DNA of 5,553 bases. Source: Clostridia bacterium. GTDB lineage: Bacteria > Bacillota > Clostridia > Oscillospirales > CAG-272. Within the stretch, counting starts at the first letter, position 1. Every line of letters starts with the position of its first letter. The notes under the pieces are model-generated. The model ran no database searches. It saw nothing but the letters and a program-made list of their open reading frames with translations, and had not been told where the DNA came from. Below, one piece after another: positions 1 through 5,553 of the stretch. The DNA lies in NCBI GenBank assembly GCA_017518025.1, contig JAFWWR010000135.1, positions 1 to 5,553 of the forward strand. The letters run 5' to 3'. The translations under genes were made by a program, and so were the position numbers.

Positions 1-380
1 ACAACTACACCGGCGTGCGCCACGACAGCGGCGACCCCTACGAATGGGGCGAGAAGATCATCGCCCACTATAAGAAGTACGGCATCGATCCCAGAACGAA
101 GCTGCTCCTGTTCAGCGACAGTCTCGATTTCGACCGGGCGCAGAAGCTCTACGATCATTTCCGCGACAAGGCGAAGGTCTCCTTCGGCATCGGCACCTTC
201 GTCTCGAACGACACCTGCGAGAATGCGCTGAACATCGTCATCAAGCTCCAGTACGTCAACGGGAGGCCGGTGGCGAAGATCTCGGACGCGCCGGGTAAGG
301 CCATGTGCCGCGACCCGGAGTATCTCGAGTACCTGAAGAGATCCGTCGCGTTCCGGCTCGAAAGGAAAAAACTGAAATAA
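1..380 (+). CDS. pncB: Nicotinate phosphoribosyltransferase, C-terminal part (5' end outside window)
   Basis: This enzyme joins nicotinate to PRPP, with ATP hydrolysis, to give nicotinate mononucleotide in the Preiss-Handler route of NAD salvage in the cytoplasm. The reading frame is open from the window edge (first whole codon at 3) to TAA at 378-380, giving 125 visible residues, roughly the last third of a family of about 400 residues. Visible family marks, numbered from the first whole codon, are VRHDSGDP at 5-12, followed by EWGEK, the FSD segment (LLFSDSLD), the phosphate-binding FGIGTFVSND stretch, and the LNIVIKL and KISDAPGKAMCRDP blocks near the end, all in the order seen in E. coli PncB. 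The GTG at 15 is an internal valine, not a start, because family-conserved residues continue upstream of it to the edge. The gene converges on pyrG and has no clear functional link with the minus-strand genes. I see no damage in the visible part. Confidence 0.96.
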   Translation, partial: NYTGVRHDSGDPYEWGEKIIAHYKKYGIDPRTKLLLFSDSLDFDRAQKLYDHFRDKAKVSFGIGTFVSNDTCENALNIVIKLQYVNGRPVAKISDAPGKAMCRDPEYLEYLKRSVAFRLERKKLK

Positions 381-386
381 AAGGAC

Positions 387-408
387 CTCCGGACGACCCG
401 GTCCGGAG
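387..408. terminator. Small perfect hairpin after pncB, possible second terminator
   Basis: An 8-bp perfect GC-rich stem, CTCCGGAC at 387-394 pairing with GTCCGGAG at 401-408, closes a 6-nt loop. It starts 7 nt after the pncB stop. On the plus strand it is followed by A-rich sequence, so it is not a classic terminator for pncB, but it could protect the 3' end. Read on the minus strand it is followed, after GGTCC, by TTTTATTT and then a second T run, so it could act as a backup terminator behind the stronger hairpin that ends pyrG. The pairing is seen directly; the function is inference. Confidence 0.5.
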
Positions 409-413
409 ACCCG

Positions 414-450
414 AAAGAAAAAAGGCGGGGAGTTACGACTCCCTGCCTTT
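414..450 (-). terminator. Rho-independent terminator of the glutamine synthetase-amt-asnB-pyrG operon, overlapping the pyrG 3' end
   Basis: On the minus strand the arm AAAGGCAGGGAGT (450-438) pairs with ACTCCCCGCCTTT (433-421), giving 13 bp with one G-U wobble around a 4-nt loop. It is followed at once by a T-rich tail, TTTTTTCTTTC including the end of the stem (423-413). The first arm encodes the last residues of PyrG, and the TAA stop (435-433) runs from the loop into the second arm. On the plus strand the same hairpin is followed by TTTCATTATTT, so it may also stop transcripts arriving from pncB, as is common between convergent genes. Confidence 0.88.
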
Positions 451-2046
451 CATTATTTCGAACGCCGCTCCGATGAAGCCGCGGAACAGCGGATGCGGCT
501 TGTCCGGCCGCGATTTGAACTCCGGATGATACTGCACCCCGACGAAGAATGGCCGGTCCGTCAGCTCCACGGTCTCCACAAGGAGCCCGTCGGGGGACAT
601 ACCGCTCAACGTCAGGCCGCAGACCGCCAGCATTTCGCGGTAGTCATTGTTGAACTCGTAGCGGTGGCGGTGCCTCTCGCTTATGCTCCGCGTCCCGTAG
701 CACCTTTCCATAGTTGTGCCCGGCGCGATCTCGCAGGGATACGCCCCAAGACGGAGCGTGCCGCCCTTGTCGATCTCGTCGCTCTGACCGGGCATGAAGT
801 CGATGACCTTGTTTTTGCACTGCTCGTCGAACTCGCCCGAGTTGGCGTCCGGAATACCTGCCGCGTGGCGCGCGAATTCGATGACCGCGATCTGCATCCC
901 GAGGCAGATCCCGAAATAGGGAACGTCGTTCTCCCGGGCGTATTGCGCCGCCGCGATCATTCCCTCGATCCCGCGGCTGCCGAATCCGCCGGGAACGATG
1001 ATCCCGTCCAGTCCGCCGAGCTTTTCCGCGGCGTTGTCCTCGGTCAGCTCCTCGGAATCTATCCACGAGATCTTTATATGCGTGTTGTAGAAATACCCCG
1101 CGTGGCGCATTGCCTCCGCCACGGAGAGATACGCGTCGTGGAGCGCAACGTATTTTCCCACGAGACCGATCTTCACTGTGTACGGCCTCGATTTTATCCT
1201 GTCCACCATAGCGGACCATTCGGCGAGGTCCGGCTCGCCCGCCTCGATCCCCAGCTCGCGGCACACTACCTCTGAGAAATGCGATTTTTCGAGCATCAGC
1301 GGCGCCTCGTACAGATTGGGCAGGGTGATGTTTTCGATCACGCAGTCCTTTTTCACGTTGCAGAAGAGCGAAATCTTGTCAAATATCGACTCCTCCAGCG
1401 GCTCGTCGCAGCGCAGAATGATGATGTTCGGATTTACGCCCATGCCCTGAAGCTCTTTAACGGAGTGCTGGGTGGGCTTCGTTTTGTGCTCCTCCGATCC
1501 GTGAAGATACGGGACCAGTGTCACGTGGATGAAAAGACTGTTCTCGCGGCCCACCTCAAGGGATATCTGCCGTACCGCCTCGATGAACGGCTGAGACTCG
1601 TTATCGCCGATGGTACCGCCGATCTCGGTGATGACAACGTCCGCGTCGGATTGACGGCCCACGTTGTAGACGAAATTTTTGATCTCGTTCGTCACGTGTG
1701 GGATCACCTGCACGGTGGAGCCGAGGTATTCGCCCCGTCTCTCCTTGTTCAGCACGTTCCAGTAGACCTTTCCCGTGGTCAGGTTAGAGTATCTGTTCAG
1801 GTCCTCATCGATGAACCGCTCGTAGTGGCCGAGATCCAGGTCGGTCTCCGCGCCGTCCTCGGTGACGTAGACCTCGCCGTGCTGATAGGGACTCATCGTT
1901 CCGGGGTCAACGTTGATGTAGGGGTCAAGCTTCTGCGCCGCGACTTTCAGTCCGCGCGCCTTCAGCAGTCTTCCGAGAGACGCCGCCGTGATCCCCTTTC
2001 CGAGGCCGGACACGACTCCTCCCGTCACGAAAATGTACTTGGTCAT
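433..2046 (-). CDS. pyrG: CTP synthase (glutamine-hydrolysing)
   Basis: CTP synthase makes CTP from UTP, ATP and the amide of glutamine, the last step of pyrimidine nucleotide synthesis, as a cytoplasmic tetramer. The protein has 537 residues, full length for the family (about 535-545). The N-terminal synthetase domain (about 1-270) shows the P-loop GGVVSGLGKG at 9-18 with Lys17, the block QKLDPYINVDPGTMSPYQHG at 38-57, metal-binding Asp71 and Glu141 (in EIGGTIGD), and KTKPTQHSVKEL at 188-199. The class I glutaminase domain (about 290-537) shows PGGFGSRG at 352-359, nucleophile Cys381 in GICLGMQ, and His507/Glu509 in QYHPEF, so the triad is complete. I chose the ATG at 2046 because it matches the family N-terminus (MTKYIFVTGG) and has AGGAG 8 nt upstream. 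The gene begins 14 nt after asnB stops and is last in the operon; its stop codon lies in the terminator hairpin. Confidence 0.98.
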   Translation of the reverse strand: MTKYIFVTGGVVSGLGKGITAASLGRLLKARGLKVAAQKLDPYINVDPGTMSPYQHGEVYVTEDGAETDLDLGHYERFIDEDLNRYSNLTTGKVYWNVLNKERRGEYLGSTVQVIPHVTNEIKNFVYNVGRQSDADVVITEIGGTIGDNESQPFIEAVRQISLEVGRENSLFIHVTLVPYLHGSEEHKTKPTQHSVKELQGMGVNPNIIILRCDEPLEESIFDKISLFCNVKKDCVIENITLPNLYEAPLMLEKSHFSEVVCRELGIEAGEPDLAEWSAMVDRIKSRPYTVKIGLVGKYVALHDAYLSVAEAMRHAGYFYNTHIKISWIDSEELTEDNAAEKLGGLDGIIVPGGFGSRGIEGMIAAAQYARENDVPYFGICLGMQIAVIEFARHAAGIPDANSGEFDEQCKNKVIDFMPGQSDEIDKGGTLRLGAYPCEIAPGTTMERCYGTRSISERHRHRYEFNNDYREMLAVCGLTLSGMSPDGLLVETVELTDRPFFVGVQYHPEFKSRPDKPHPLFRGFIGAAFEIMKGRES

Positions 2047-2054
2047 ACCGTTCT

Positions 2055-2059
2055 CTCCT
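2055..2059 (-). promoter_or_regulatory. Ribosome binding site of pyrG, deciding its start
   Basis: AGGAG within GAGAGGAGAG lies 8 nt before the ATG at 2046. It fills the 14-nt gap after the asnB TGA. It supports the ATG at 2046 over the ATG at 2064, which overlaps the asnB stop, and over an ATG at 2130 deep inside asnB. Confidence 0.85.
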
Positions 2060-2060
2060 C

Positions 2061-3644
2061 TCATTTTCCGCTGTCTCCGTAGTTTTTGAGGACGCGCGCC
2101 GACGGGTCGTCCACGTCGCAGCCCTCCCACTCCTTGTTCGGCATCCAGAAGCCGGTTATCATCTCAGACTGACCGGGGTAGTATTTCTCGAATATCTCCC
2201 TGTACAAAAGGGATTCCTTGGTGAAAGGCGCTGCGTGACTGTATCTCTGCCGCTTTTCTTCGAATTCCGCGTCGCTGTACGTCTCCTCGGCGTACTCCTT
2301 CAGATAGTCCACCATGGAATGGCCCACCGCGTCGGAAAACGCCGCCTTTTCGCGCCATAGAATGGAGTCCGGCAGGTACCCGAGCCCCTCGAACGCGCGG
2401 CGGAGCAGGTACTTGCCCTTGCCGTATCTGTTCATCTTCATTTCGGGATCAAGCGACATGACGTACTCGACGAAACTGAGATCCCCGAAGGGAACTCTCG
2501 CCTCAAGAGAATTCACGGAAATACATCGGTCCGCCCTCAGCACGTCGTACATGTGAAGCTCCCGGACGCGCTTTTCCGCCTCCCGCTGGAATTCCCCGGC
2601 TGAGGGGGCGAAATCGGTGTACTTGTAGCCGAACAGCTCGTCGGAGATCTCTCCAGTGAGGATCACGCGCACGTCCGTCCTCTCGTGGATCGCGCGACAG
2701 ACCAGATACATTCCCATGCTGGCGCGTATCGTGGTGATGTCATAAGTTCCGAGAAGGCGGATCACGCCGTCGAGGGACGAGATCACCTCATCCGGAGTCA
2801 TATACACCTCCGTGTGATCCGCACCGATGAAATCCGCGACCTGCCTGGCGTATTTCAGGTCGATGGCGTCCTCGCTCATCCCGATGGCGAAGGTCCTGAT
2901 GGGCTTCTCACTCTTTCTCGCGGCGATGGAACACACGAGGGAGGAATCGAGCCCTCCCGACAGGAGGAAGCCCACCTTCGCGTCGGAGACCAGCCGTTTT
3001 TCCACTCCCGCGATCAGCTTTTCGCGGATGTTCCGGCACGCCTCGTCCAGTGGATCGCGGCAGATCCCGCGGACTTCCGTCATATCGCGGTATCGGACGA
3101 ACCTGCCTCCTTTGTAGTAGCACCCCGGGGGAAACGGCATGATCTTATCGGCCAGGCCAACGAGGTTTTTCGCCTCGCTGGCGAAAATGACCGTTCCGTC
3201 GCGGTCGCAGCCGTAATAAAGCGGCCTTATGCCGATGGGATCGCGCGCGGCGACGTATTCGCCGGTCCTGCCGTCGTATATCACGCAGGCGAACTCTGCG
3301 TCGAGCATCCGGAACATATCGGTCCCGTACTCGAAATACATGGGCAGGATTATCTCGCAGTCGCTGTCGCTGTGGAAGGTGTAGCCCTTTTTTATAAGGC
3401 GGTCCCGTTCTTCCCGGAATCCGTACAGCTCGCCGTTGCAGATAACGTAGCATCCGTCCAGCTCAAAGGGCTGCATCCCCTCCGGGGTGAGCCCCATTAT
3501 GGAGAGCCGGTGAAATCCGAACACGCCGTCGCCGACCCGCGCAATGCGGGTGTCGTCCGGCCCCCGGGACTTTGTCTCTGCAAAACCGGCTTCAAACGCG
3601 GCGGCGTCCCGGACCTTGCCGCAGTAACCGAAAATCGAACACAT
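2061..3644 (-). CDS. asnB: Asparagine synthetase B (glutamine-hydrolysing)
   Basis: AsnB makes asparagine from aspartate, ATP and glutamine amide nitrogen, releasing AMP and pyrophosphate. The protein has 527 residues, slightly shorter than E. coli AsnB (554) but with both domains complete. The N-terminal Ntn-type glutaminase domain (about 1-190) begins MCSIFG with nucleophile Cys2, followed by HRLSI (45-49), CNGELY (69-74) and SDCE (94-97). The synthetase domain has the pyrophosphate loop SGGLDSS at 229-235, YDITTIRAS at 301-309, GEISDE at 331-336 holding the expected general base Glu332, EARVPFGD at 381-388, and WREKAAFSDAVG at 430-441. The ATG at 3644 is fixed by the need for Cys2 and by AAGGTGG 6 nt upstream. 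Two departures from E. coli stand out: GEGSDE is GEISDE, and FGGY is shortened to FGY. The gene lies 11 nt after amt and 14 nt before pyrG. Its glutamine would come from the glutamine synthetase at the head of the visible operon. Confidence 0.96.
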   Translation of the reverse strand: MCSIFGYCGKVRDAAAFEAGFAETKSRGPDDTRIARVGDGVFGFHRLSIMGLTPEGMQPFELDGCYVICNGELYGFREERDRLIKKGYTFHSDSDCEIILPMYFEYGTDMFRMLDAEFACVIYDGRTGEYVAARDPIGIRPLYYGCDRDGTVIFASEAKNLVGLADKIMPFPPGCYYKGGRFVRYRDMTEVRGICRDPLDEACRNIREKLIAGVEKRLVSDAKVGFLLSGGLDSSLVCSIAARKSEKPIRTFAIGMSEDAIDLKYARQVADFIGADHTEVYMTPDEVISSLDGVIRLLGTYDITTIRASMGMYLVCRAIHERTDVRVILTGEISDELFGYKYTDFAPSAGEFQREAEKRVRELHMYDVLRADRCISVNSLEARVPFGDLSFVEYVMSLDPEMKMNRYGKGKYLLRRAFEGLGYLPDSILWREKAAFSDAVGHSMVDYLKEYAEETYSDAEFEEKRQRYSHAAPFTKESLLYREIFEKYYPGQSEMITGFWMPNKEWEGCDVDDPSARVLKNYGDSGK

Positions 3645-3650
3645 ACAGCG

Positions 3651-3657
3651 CCACCTT
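3651..3657 (-). promoter_or_regulatory. Ribosome binding site of asnB overlapping the amt stop codon
   Basis: AAGGTGG lies 6 nt before the asnB ATG at 3644. Its two leading A residues are part of the amt TAA stop (3658-3656), so a ribosome ending amt sits on the asnB start region. This arrangement favours translational coupling of the transporter and the synthetase. Confidence 0.75.
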
Positions 3658-5407
3658 ACTCAACGTCCTGGAGGGCGTCATACCCCTCTTCGCCCGTCCG
3701 CACCTTGACCACGTTCTCAACGTCGTAGACGAATATCTTTCCGTCGCCGATATGGCCGGTGTAGAGCACCTTCTTCGCCGTCTCGATCACGTGCCTGACG
3801 GGGACCTTGCTGACGACGATATCCACCTGGATCTTAGGCAGCAGATTTGCCTCCACGGGGACGCCGCGGTAGTATTCCGGCTGTCCCTTCTGCACGCCGC
3901 AGCCGAGAACGTGAGATACCGTCATCCCGGTAATCCCGATCTCCATCATGGCGTTTTTCAGCGCCTCGAAGCGCGGCTCCTTGCAGATGATCTCCACCTT
4001 TGTGTACTTCGGCGATCCGTCGTTGAAGGCGGGCACCTTCTTCACCGGCACTGCCTCCGCCACGGGAGTATCCCCGCTCACCGCGGCGGCTCCGGGGAAG
4101 CCGTAGTCGAGACTTTCCACTGCCGGAACGAAGTCCGCGTATGCGCTGGGAAGGCCGTGCTCGGTCTTGTCAAGACCTTTGATCTCCTCCTCTACCTCGA
4201 CGCGTAGGCCGACCGTCTTTTTCAGAACCGCGAAGGTTAATGTCATCATGACCGCGGTCCAGCCGAGGATGGCGGCTATACCGAGAAGCTGAACGCCGAG
4301 CAGACGGAAACTGCCTGTATAGAACAGCCCTCTGAGCCCCGCGGGGGCGGACGGATCCGCCAGCAGGCCCACCGCCACCGTTCCCCATATGCCGTTGGCA
4401 AGGTGTACGCCCACCGCGCCCACGGGATCGTCAACGTGGAGTTTTATATCAAGCAGCTCCACGACGCCGACCACGAGGAACCCGGATACGACGCCGACCA
4501 CCACGGACCCCAGCGCGTTTATCGCGTCACAGCCCGCCGTGATCCCCACCAGTCCGGCGAGGGAGGCGTTTATGCACATGGATACGTCCGGCTTGCCGTT
4601 CTTGATCCACGTGAACGCCATCGTCACGCAGGTCGCAACGGCGGGCGCGATGGTAGTGGTGACGAAGATCGACGCGAGGGAACTCCCGTCCCAGGCGGCG
4701 GCGCCGTTGAAGCCGTACCATCCGAACCAGAGGATGAAGCAGCCGAGAGCGCCGAGGGTTATGGAGTGACCCGGTATTGCGTTGACCTTTTTGACCTTGC
4801 CGTTCTCTCTCACGTATTTGCCGAGGCGCGGCCCCACCATAACGGCGCCGATCAGCGCCGTAAGTCCACCGACTGAGTGAATGGCGGCGGAACCGGCGAA
4901 ATCGTGAAAACCGAGCTTCACGAGCCAGCCGGACTGATTCCAGACCCACCCGGCCTCAATGGGATAGACGAACAGGGAAATGACCCCGGAATAGATGCAG
5001 TACGAGAGAAATTTCGTTCTCTCCGCCATGGCGCCGGAGACGATTGTGGCGGCGGTGGCGCAGAAAACCAGGTTGAACACGAAAGAGGGCGCGTTGCCGT
5101 CGCGGAGAAATCCGCCGAAATCGGTCAAAATCTTCAGATTAGGCACGCCGATGAAGCCGAACACGTAATCCTCCGCCATCATAAGACTGAACCCGAGCAG
5201 GACGAACACCACGGTGCCGATGCAGAAATCCATCAGATTCTTCATTATGATGTTCCCTGCGTTCTTGGCGCGGGTGAAGCCCGTTTCCACCATGGCGAAC
5301 CCCGCCTGCATGAAGAACACAAGCGCGGCGCCGATCAAAAACCATACTCCGAATACTTCTTTCGAAGCGACGCTTTCCACCAGTTTCGTAATCTCTTCCG
5401 TTATCAT
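3656..5407 (-). CDS. amt: Ammonium transporter Amt with fused C-terminal P-II (GlnB/GlnK) domain
   Basis: This is an inner-membrane ammonium channel carrying its own nitrogen-sensing regulator. Residues 1 to about 420 are the Amt part, with about 11 hydrophobic segments starting near residue 18 and no cleavable signal peptide. It shows GxxAERTKF (125-133), pore aromatics Phe111 and Phe115, Asp169 and pore His177 in DFAGSAAIH, GWYGFN (229-234), and the second pore His335 in VGVHLANG. The cytosolic tail with GLDKTEHG (411-418) is typical of Amt. A Pro/Ala-rich linker spans about 424-466. Residues 468-583 align without gaps to E. coli GlnB residues 1 onward: GITGMTV, Gln506 (Gln39), T-loop Arg514 (Arg47), Lys525 (Lys58), B-loop TGHIGDGK (550-557) and VRTGEEG. 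T-loop positions 49 and 51 are both Val (516, 518), so the usual phosphorylated Ser and uridylylated Tyr are absent. GGGAGG sits 8 nt before the ATG. Amt and P-II both form trimers, so the fusion fixes a 1:1 ratio (inference). Confidence 0.96.
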   Translation of the reverse strand: MITEEITKLVESVASKEVFGVWFLIGAALVFFMQAGFAMVETGFTRAKNAGNIIMKNLMDFCIGTVVFVLLGFSLMMAEDYVFGFIGVPNLKILTDFGGFLRDGNAPSFVFNLVFCATAATIVSGAMAERTKFLSYCIYSGVISLFVYPIEAGWVWNQSGWLVKLGFHDFAGSAAIHSVGGLTALIGAVMVGPRLGKYVRENGKVKKVNAIPGHSITLGALGCFILWFGWYGFNGAAAWDGSSLASIFVTTTIAPAVATCVTMAFTWIKNGKPDVSMCINASLAGLVGITAGCDAINALGSVVVGVVSGFLVVGVVELLDIKLHVDDPVGAVGVHLANGIWGTVAVGLLADPSAPAGLRGLFYTGSFRLLGVQLLGIAAILGWTAVMMTLTFAVLKKTVGLRVEVEEEIKGLDKTEHGLPSAYADFVPAVESLDYGFPGAAAVSGDTPVAEAVPVKKVPAFNDGSPKYTKVEIICKEPRFEALKNAMMEIGITGMTVSHVLGCGVQKGQPEYYRGVPVEANLLPKIQVDIVVSKVPVRHVIETAKKVLYTGHIGDGKIFVYDVENVVKVRTGEEGYDALQDVE

Positions 5408-5415
5408 GACGTTTT

Positions 5416-5421
5416 CCTCCC
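5416..5421 (-). promoter_or_regulatory. Ribosome binding site of the Amt-P-II gene
   Basis: GGGAGG (minus strand 5421-5416) lies 8 nt before the ATG at 5407, in the 26-nt gap after the glutamine synthetase stop. It confirms the start, which also agrees with an Amt N-terminus lacking a signal peptide. Confidence 0.85.
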
Positions 5422-5433
5422 GTTATTATCAGA

Positions 5434-5553
5434 TTATCTTACGCTGAAAAGGATATCTCCGTAGGTCGGGAACGGCCAGTAGGATTTCTCCGTCAGCGTT
5501 TCCGCCTCGTCGCAGGCGAGTCTCAGCTCGCACATCTTGGGCAGCACTCCGTC
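5434..5553 (-). CDS. glnN: Glutamine synthetase type III, C-terminal end (5' part outside window)
   Basis: Glutamine synthetase makes glutamine from glutamate, ammonia and ATP. Only the last 39 residues are in the window, ending at TAA (5436-5434). The visible peptide starts DGVLPKMCELR and ends with YWPFPTYGDILFSVR. The LPKM-ELR segment and the closing YWPFPTYGD-LF block are typical of the C-terminus of the large type III enzymes (GlnN, about 700 residues) and are not found at the end of type I GlnA. The gene stops 26 nt before the Amt-P-II start on the same strand, so it is probably the upstream member of the operon. The short visible length limits certainty, but the closing motif is distinctive. 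Confidence 0.85.
   Translation of the reverse strand, partial: DGVLPKMCELRLACDEAETLTEKSYWPFPTYGDILFSVR

Larger units (their letters stand above)
433..5553 (-). other. Predicted nitrogen-assimilation operon glnN-amt/P-II-asnB-pyrG
   Basis: Four minus-strand genes follow each other with gaps of 26, 11 and 14 nt and no intrinsic terminator between them. A strong hairpin with a T tail closes the row at 414-450. Amt supplies ammonium, glutamine synthetase forms glutamine, and AsnB and PyrG use the glutamine amide. The gaps are too short for internal regulated promoters, and I found no convincing promoter in them. The main promoter should lie upstream of glnN, beyond the window. Single-transcript status is inferred from spacing. 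Confidence 0.8.

Noticed and set aside
15..17. GTG at 15 as the start of a small 121-residue gene.
   Set aside because: Conserved PncB residues (NYTG before VRHDSGDP) continue upstream to the edge, so the frame is a truncated larger gene.
305..529. Plus-strand 74-codon frame running through the pncB end and the terminator.
   Set aside because: It overlaps pncB out of frame, then crosses two hairpins and the pyrG 3' end; the peptide is low in hydrophobic residues and resembles nothing known.
2044..2130. Longer pyrG starts: ATG at 2130 inside asnB, and ATG at 2064 overlapping the asnB TGA as ATGA.
   Set aside because: The added residues are Arg/Gly-rich and do not match the conserved CTP synthase N-terminus, which begins at the ATG at 2046 with AGGAG 8 nt upstream. 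The ATGA overlap at 2064 could still help coupling but would only add six residues.
2685..3728. Long plus-strand open frame of 347 codons opposite asnB, and similar frames at 493-1275 and 1279-2082 opposite pyrG and 3572-4207 and 4877-5464 opposite amt.
   Set aside because: These are antisense shadows of well-supported genes in GC-rich DNA. They are rich in Arg, His, Val and Asp with no recognisable domain, and the minus-strand genes fill the space fully.
4010..4140. Possible frame break between the Amt and P-II parts, making the fusion an artefact.
   Set aside because: The frame is continuous, with a Pro/Ala-rich linker that reads as natural protein and no stop, start or ribosome binding site ahead of the P-II part. 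A lost stop cannot be ruled out without a second read.
5425..5438. Two GATAAT copies on the minus strand between glnN and amt, resembling -10 boxes.
   Set aside because: No TTGACA-like -35 sequence sits about 17 nt upstream, and a start from the second copy would fall on the ribosome binding site. More likely chance AT-richness at the stop codon.

Overview
The window looks like chromosomal housekeeping DNA from a GC-rich anaerobe, most likely a member of the Clostridia (Bacillota). The grounds are a type III glutamine synthetase end, an ammonium transporter with a fused P-II domain, strong AGGAG-type ribosome binding sites, and close packing. The lineage call is inference from gene style, not from a marker gene. 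There are no mobile elements, CRISPR arrays, tRNAs or rRNAs, and no gene-free stretch above about 150 bases.

Layout: positions 1-380 (+) hold the C-terminal third of nicotinate phosphoribosyltransferase (pncB, NAD salvage). Positions 381-432 form a short convergent intergenic region with two hairpins; the larger one begins inside the last codons of pyrG. Everything from 433 to the right edge lies on the minus strand and reads as one operon. In transcription order it holds the last 39 residues of a type III glutamine synthetase (5553-5434, cut by the window edge), an Amt ammonium channel fused to a P-II regulator (5407-3656), glutamine-hydrolysing asparagine synthetase asnB (3644-2061), and CTP synthase pyrG (2046-433). 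The gaps are 26, 11 and 14 nt, and each downstream gene has its own Shine-Dalgarno sequence in or touching the gap.

The minus-strand genes make one metabolic story. Amt brings in ammonium under control of its own tethered P-II sensor. Glutamine synthetase fixes the ammonium into glutamine. AsnB and PyrG then spend the glutamine amide to make asparagine and CTP. The operon promoter and any nitrogen-responsive control would lie upstream of the glutamine synthetase gene, outside the window.

The most interesting points are the Amt-P-II fusion, whose T-loop lacks the usual modifiable Tyr51 and Ser49, the placing of pyrG in a nitrogen-assimilation operon with no room for the Bacillus-type pyrG leader, an intrinsic terminator whose hairpin contains the pyrG stop codon, and a changed GEGSDE-type loop in AsnB. 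I do not see evidence for a wholly new system.
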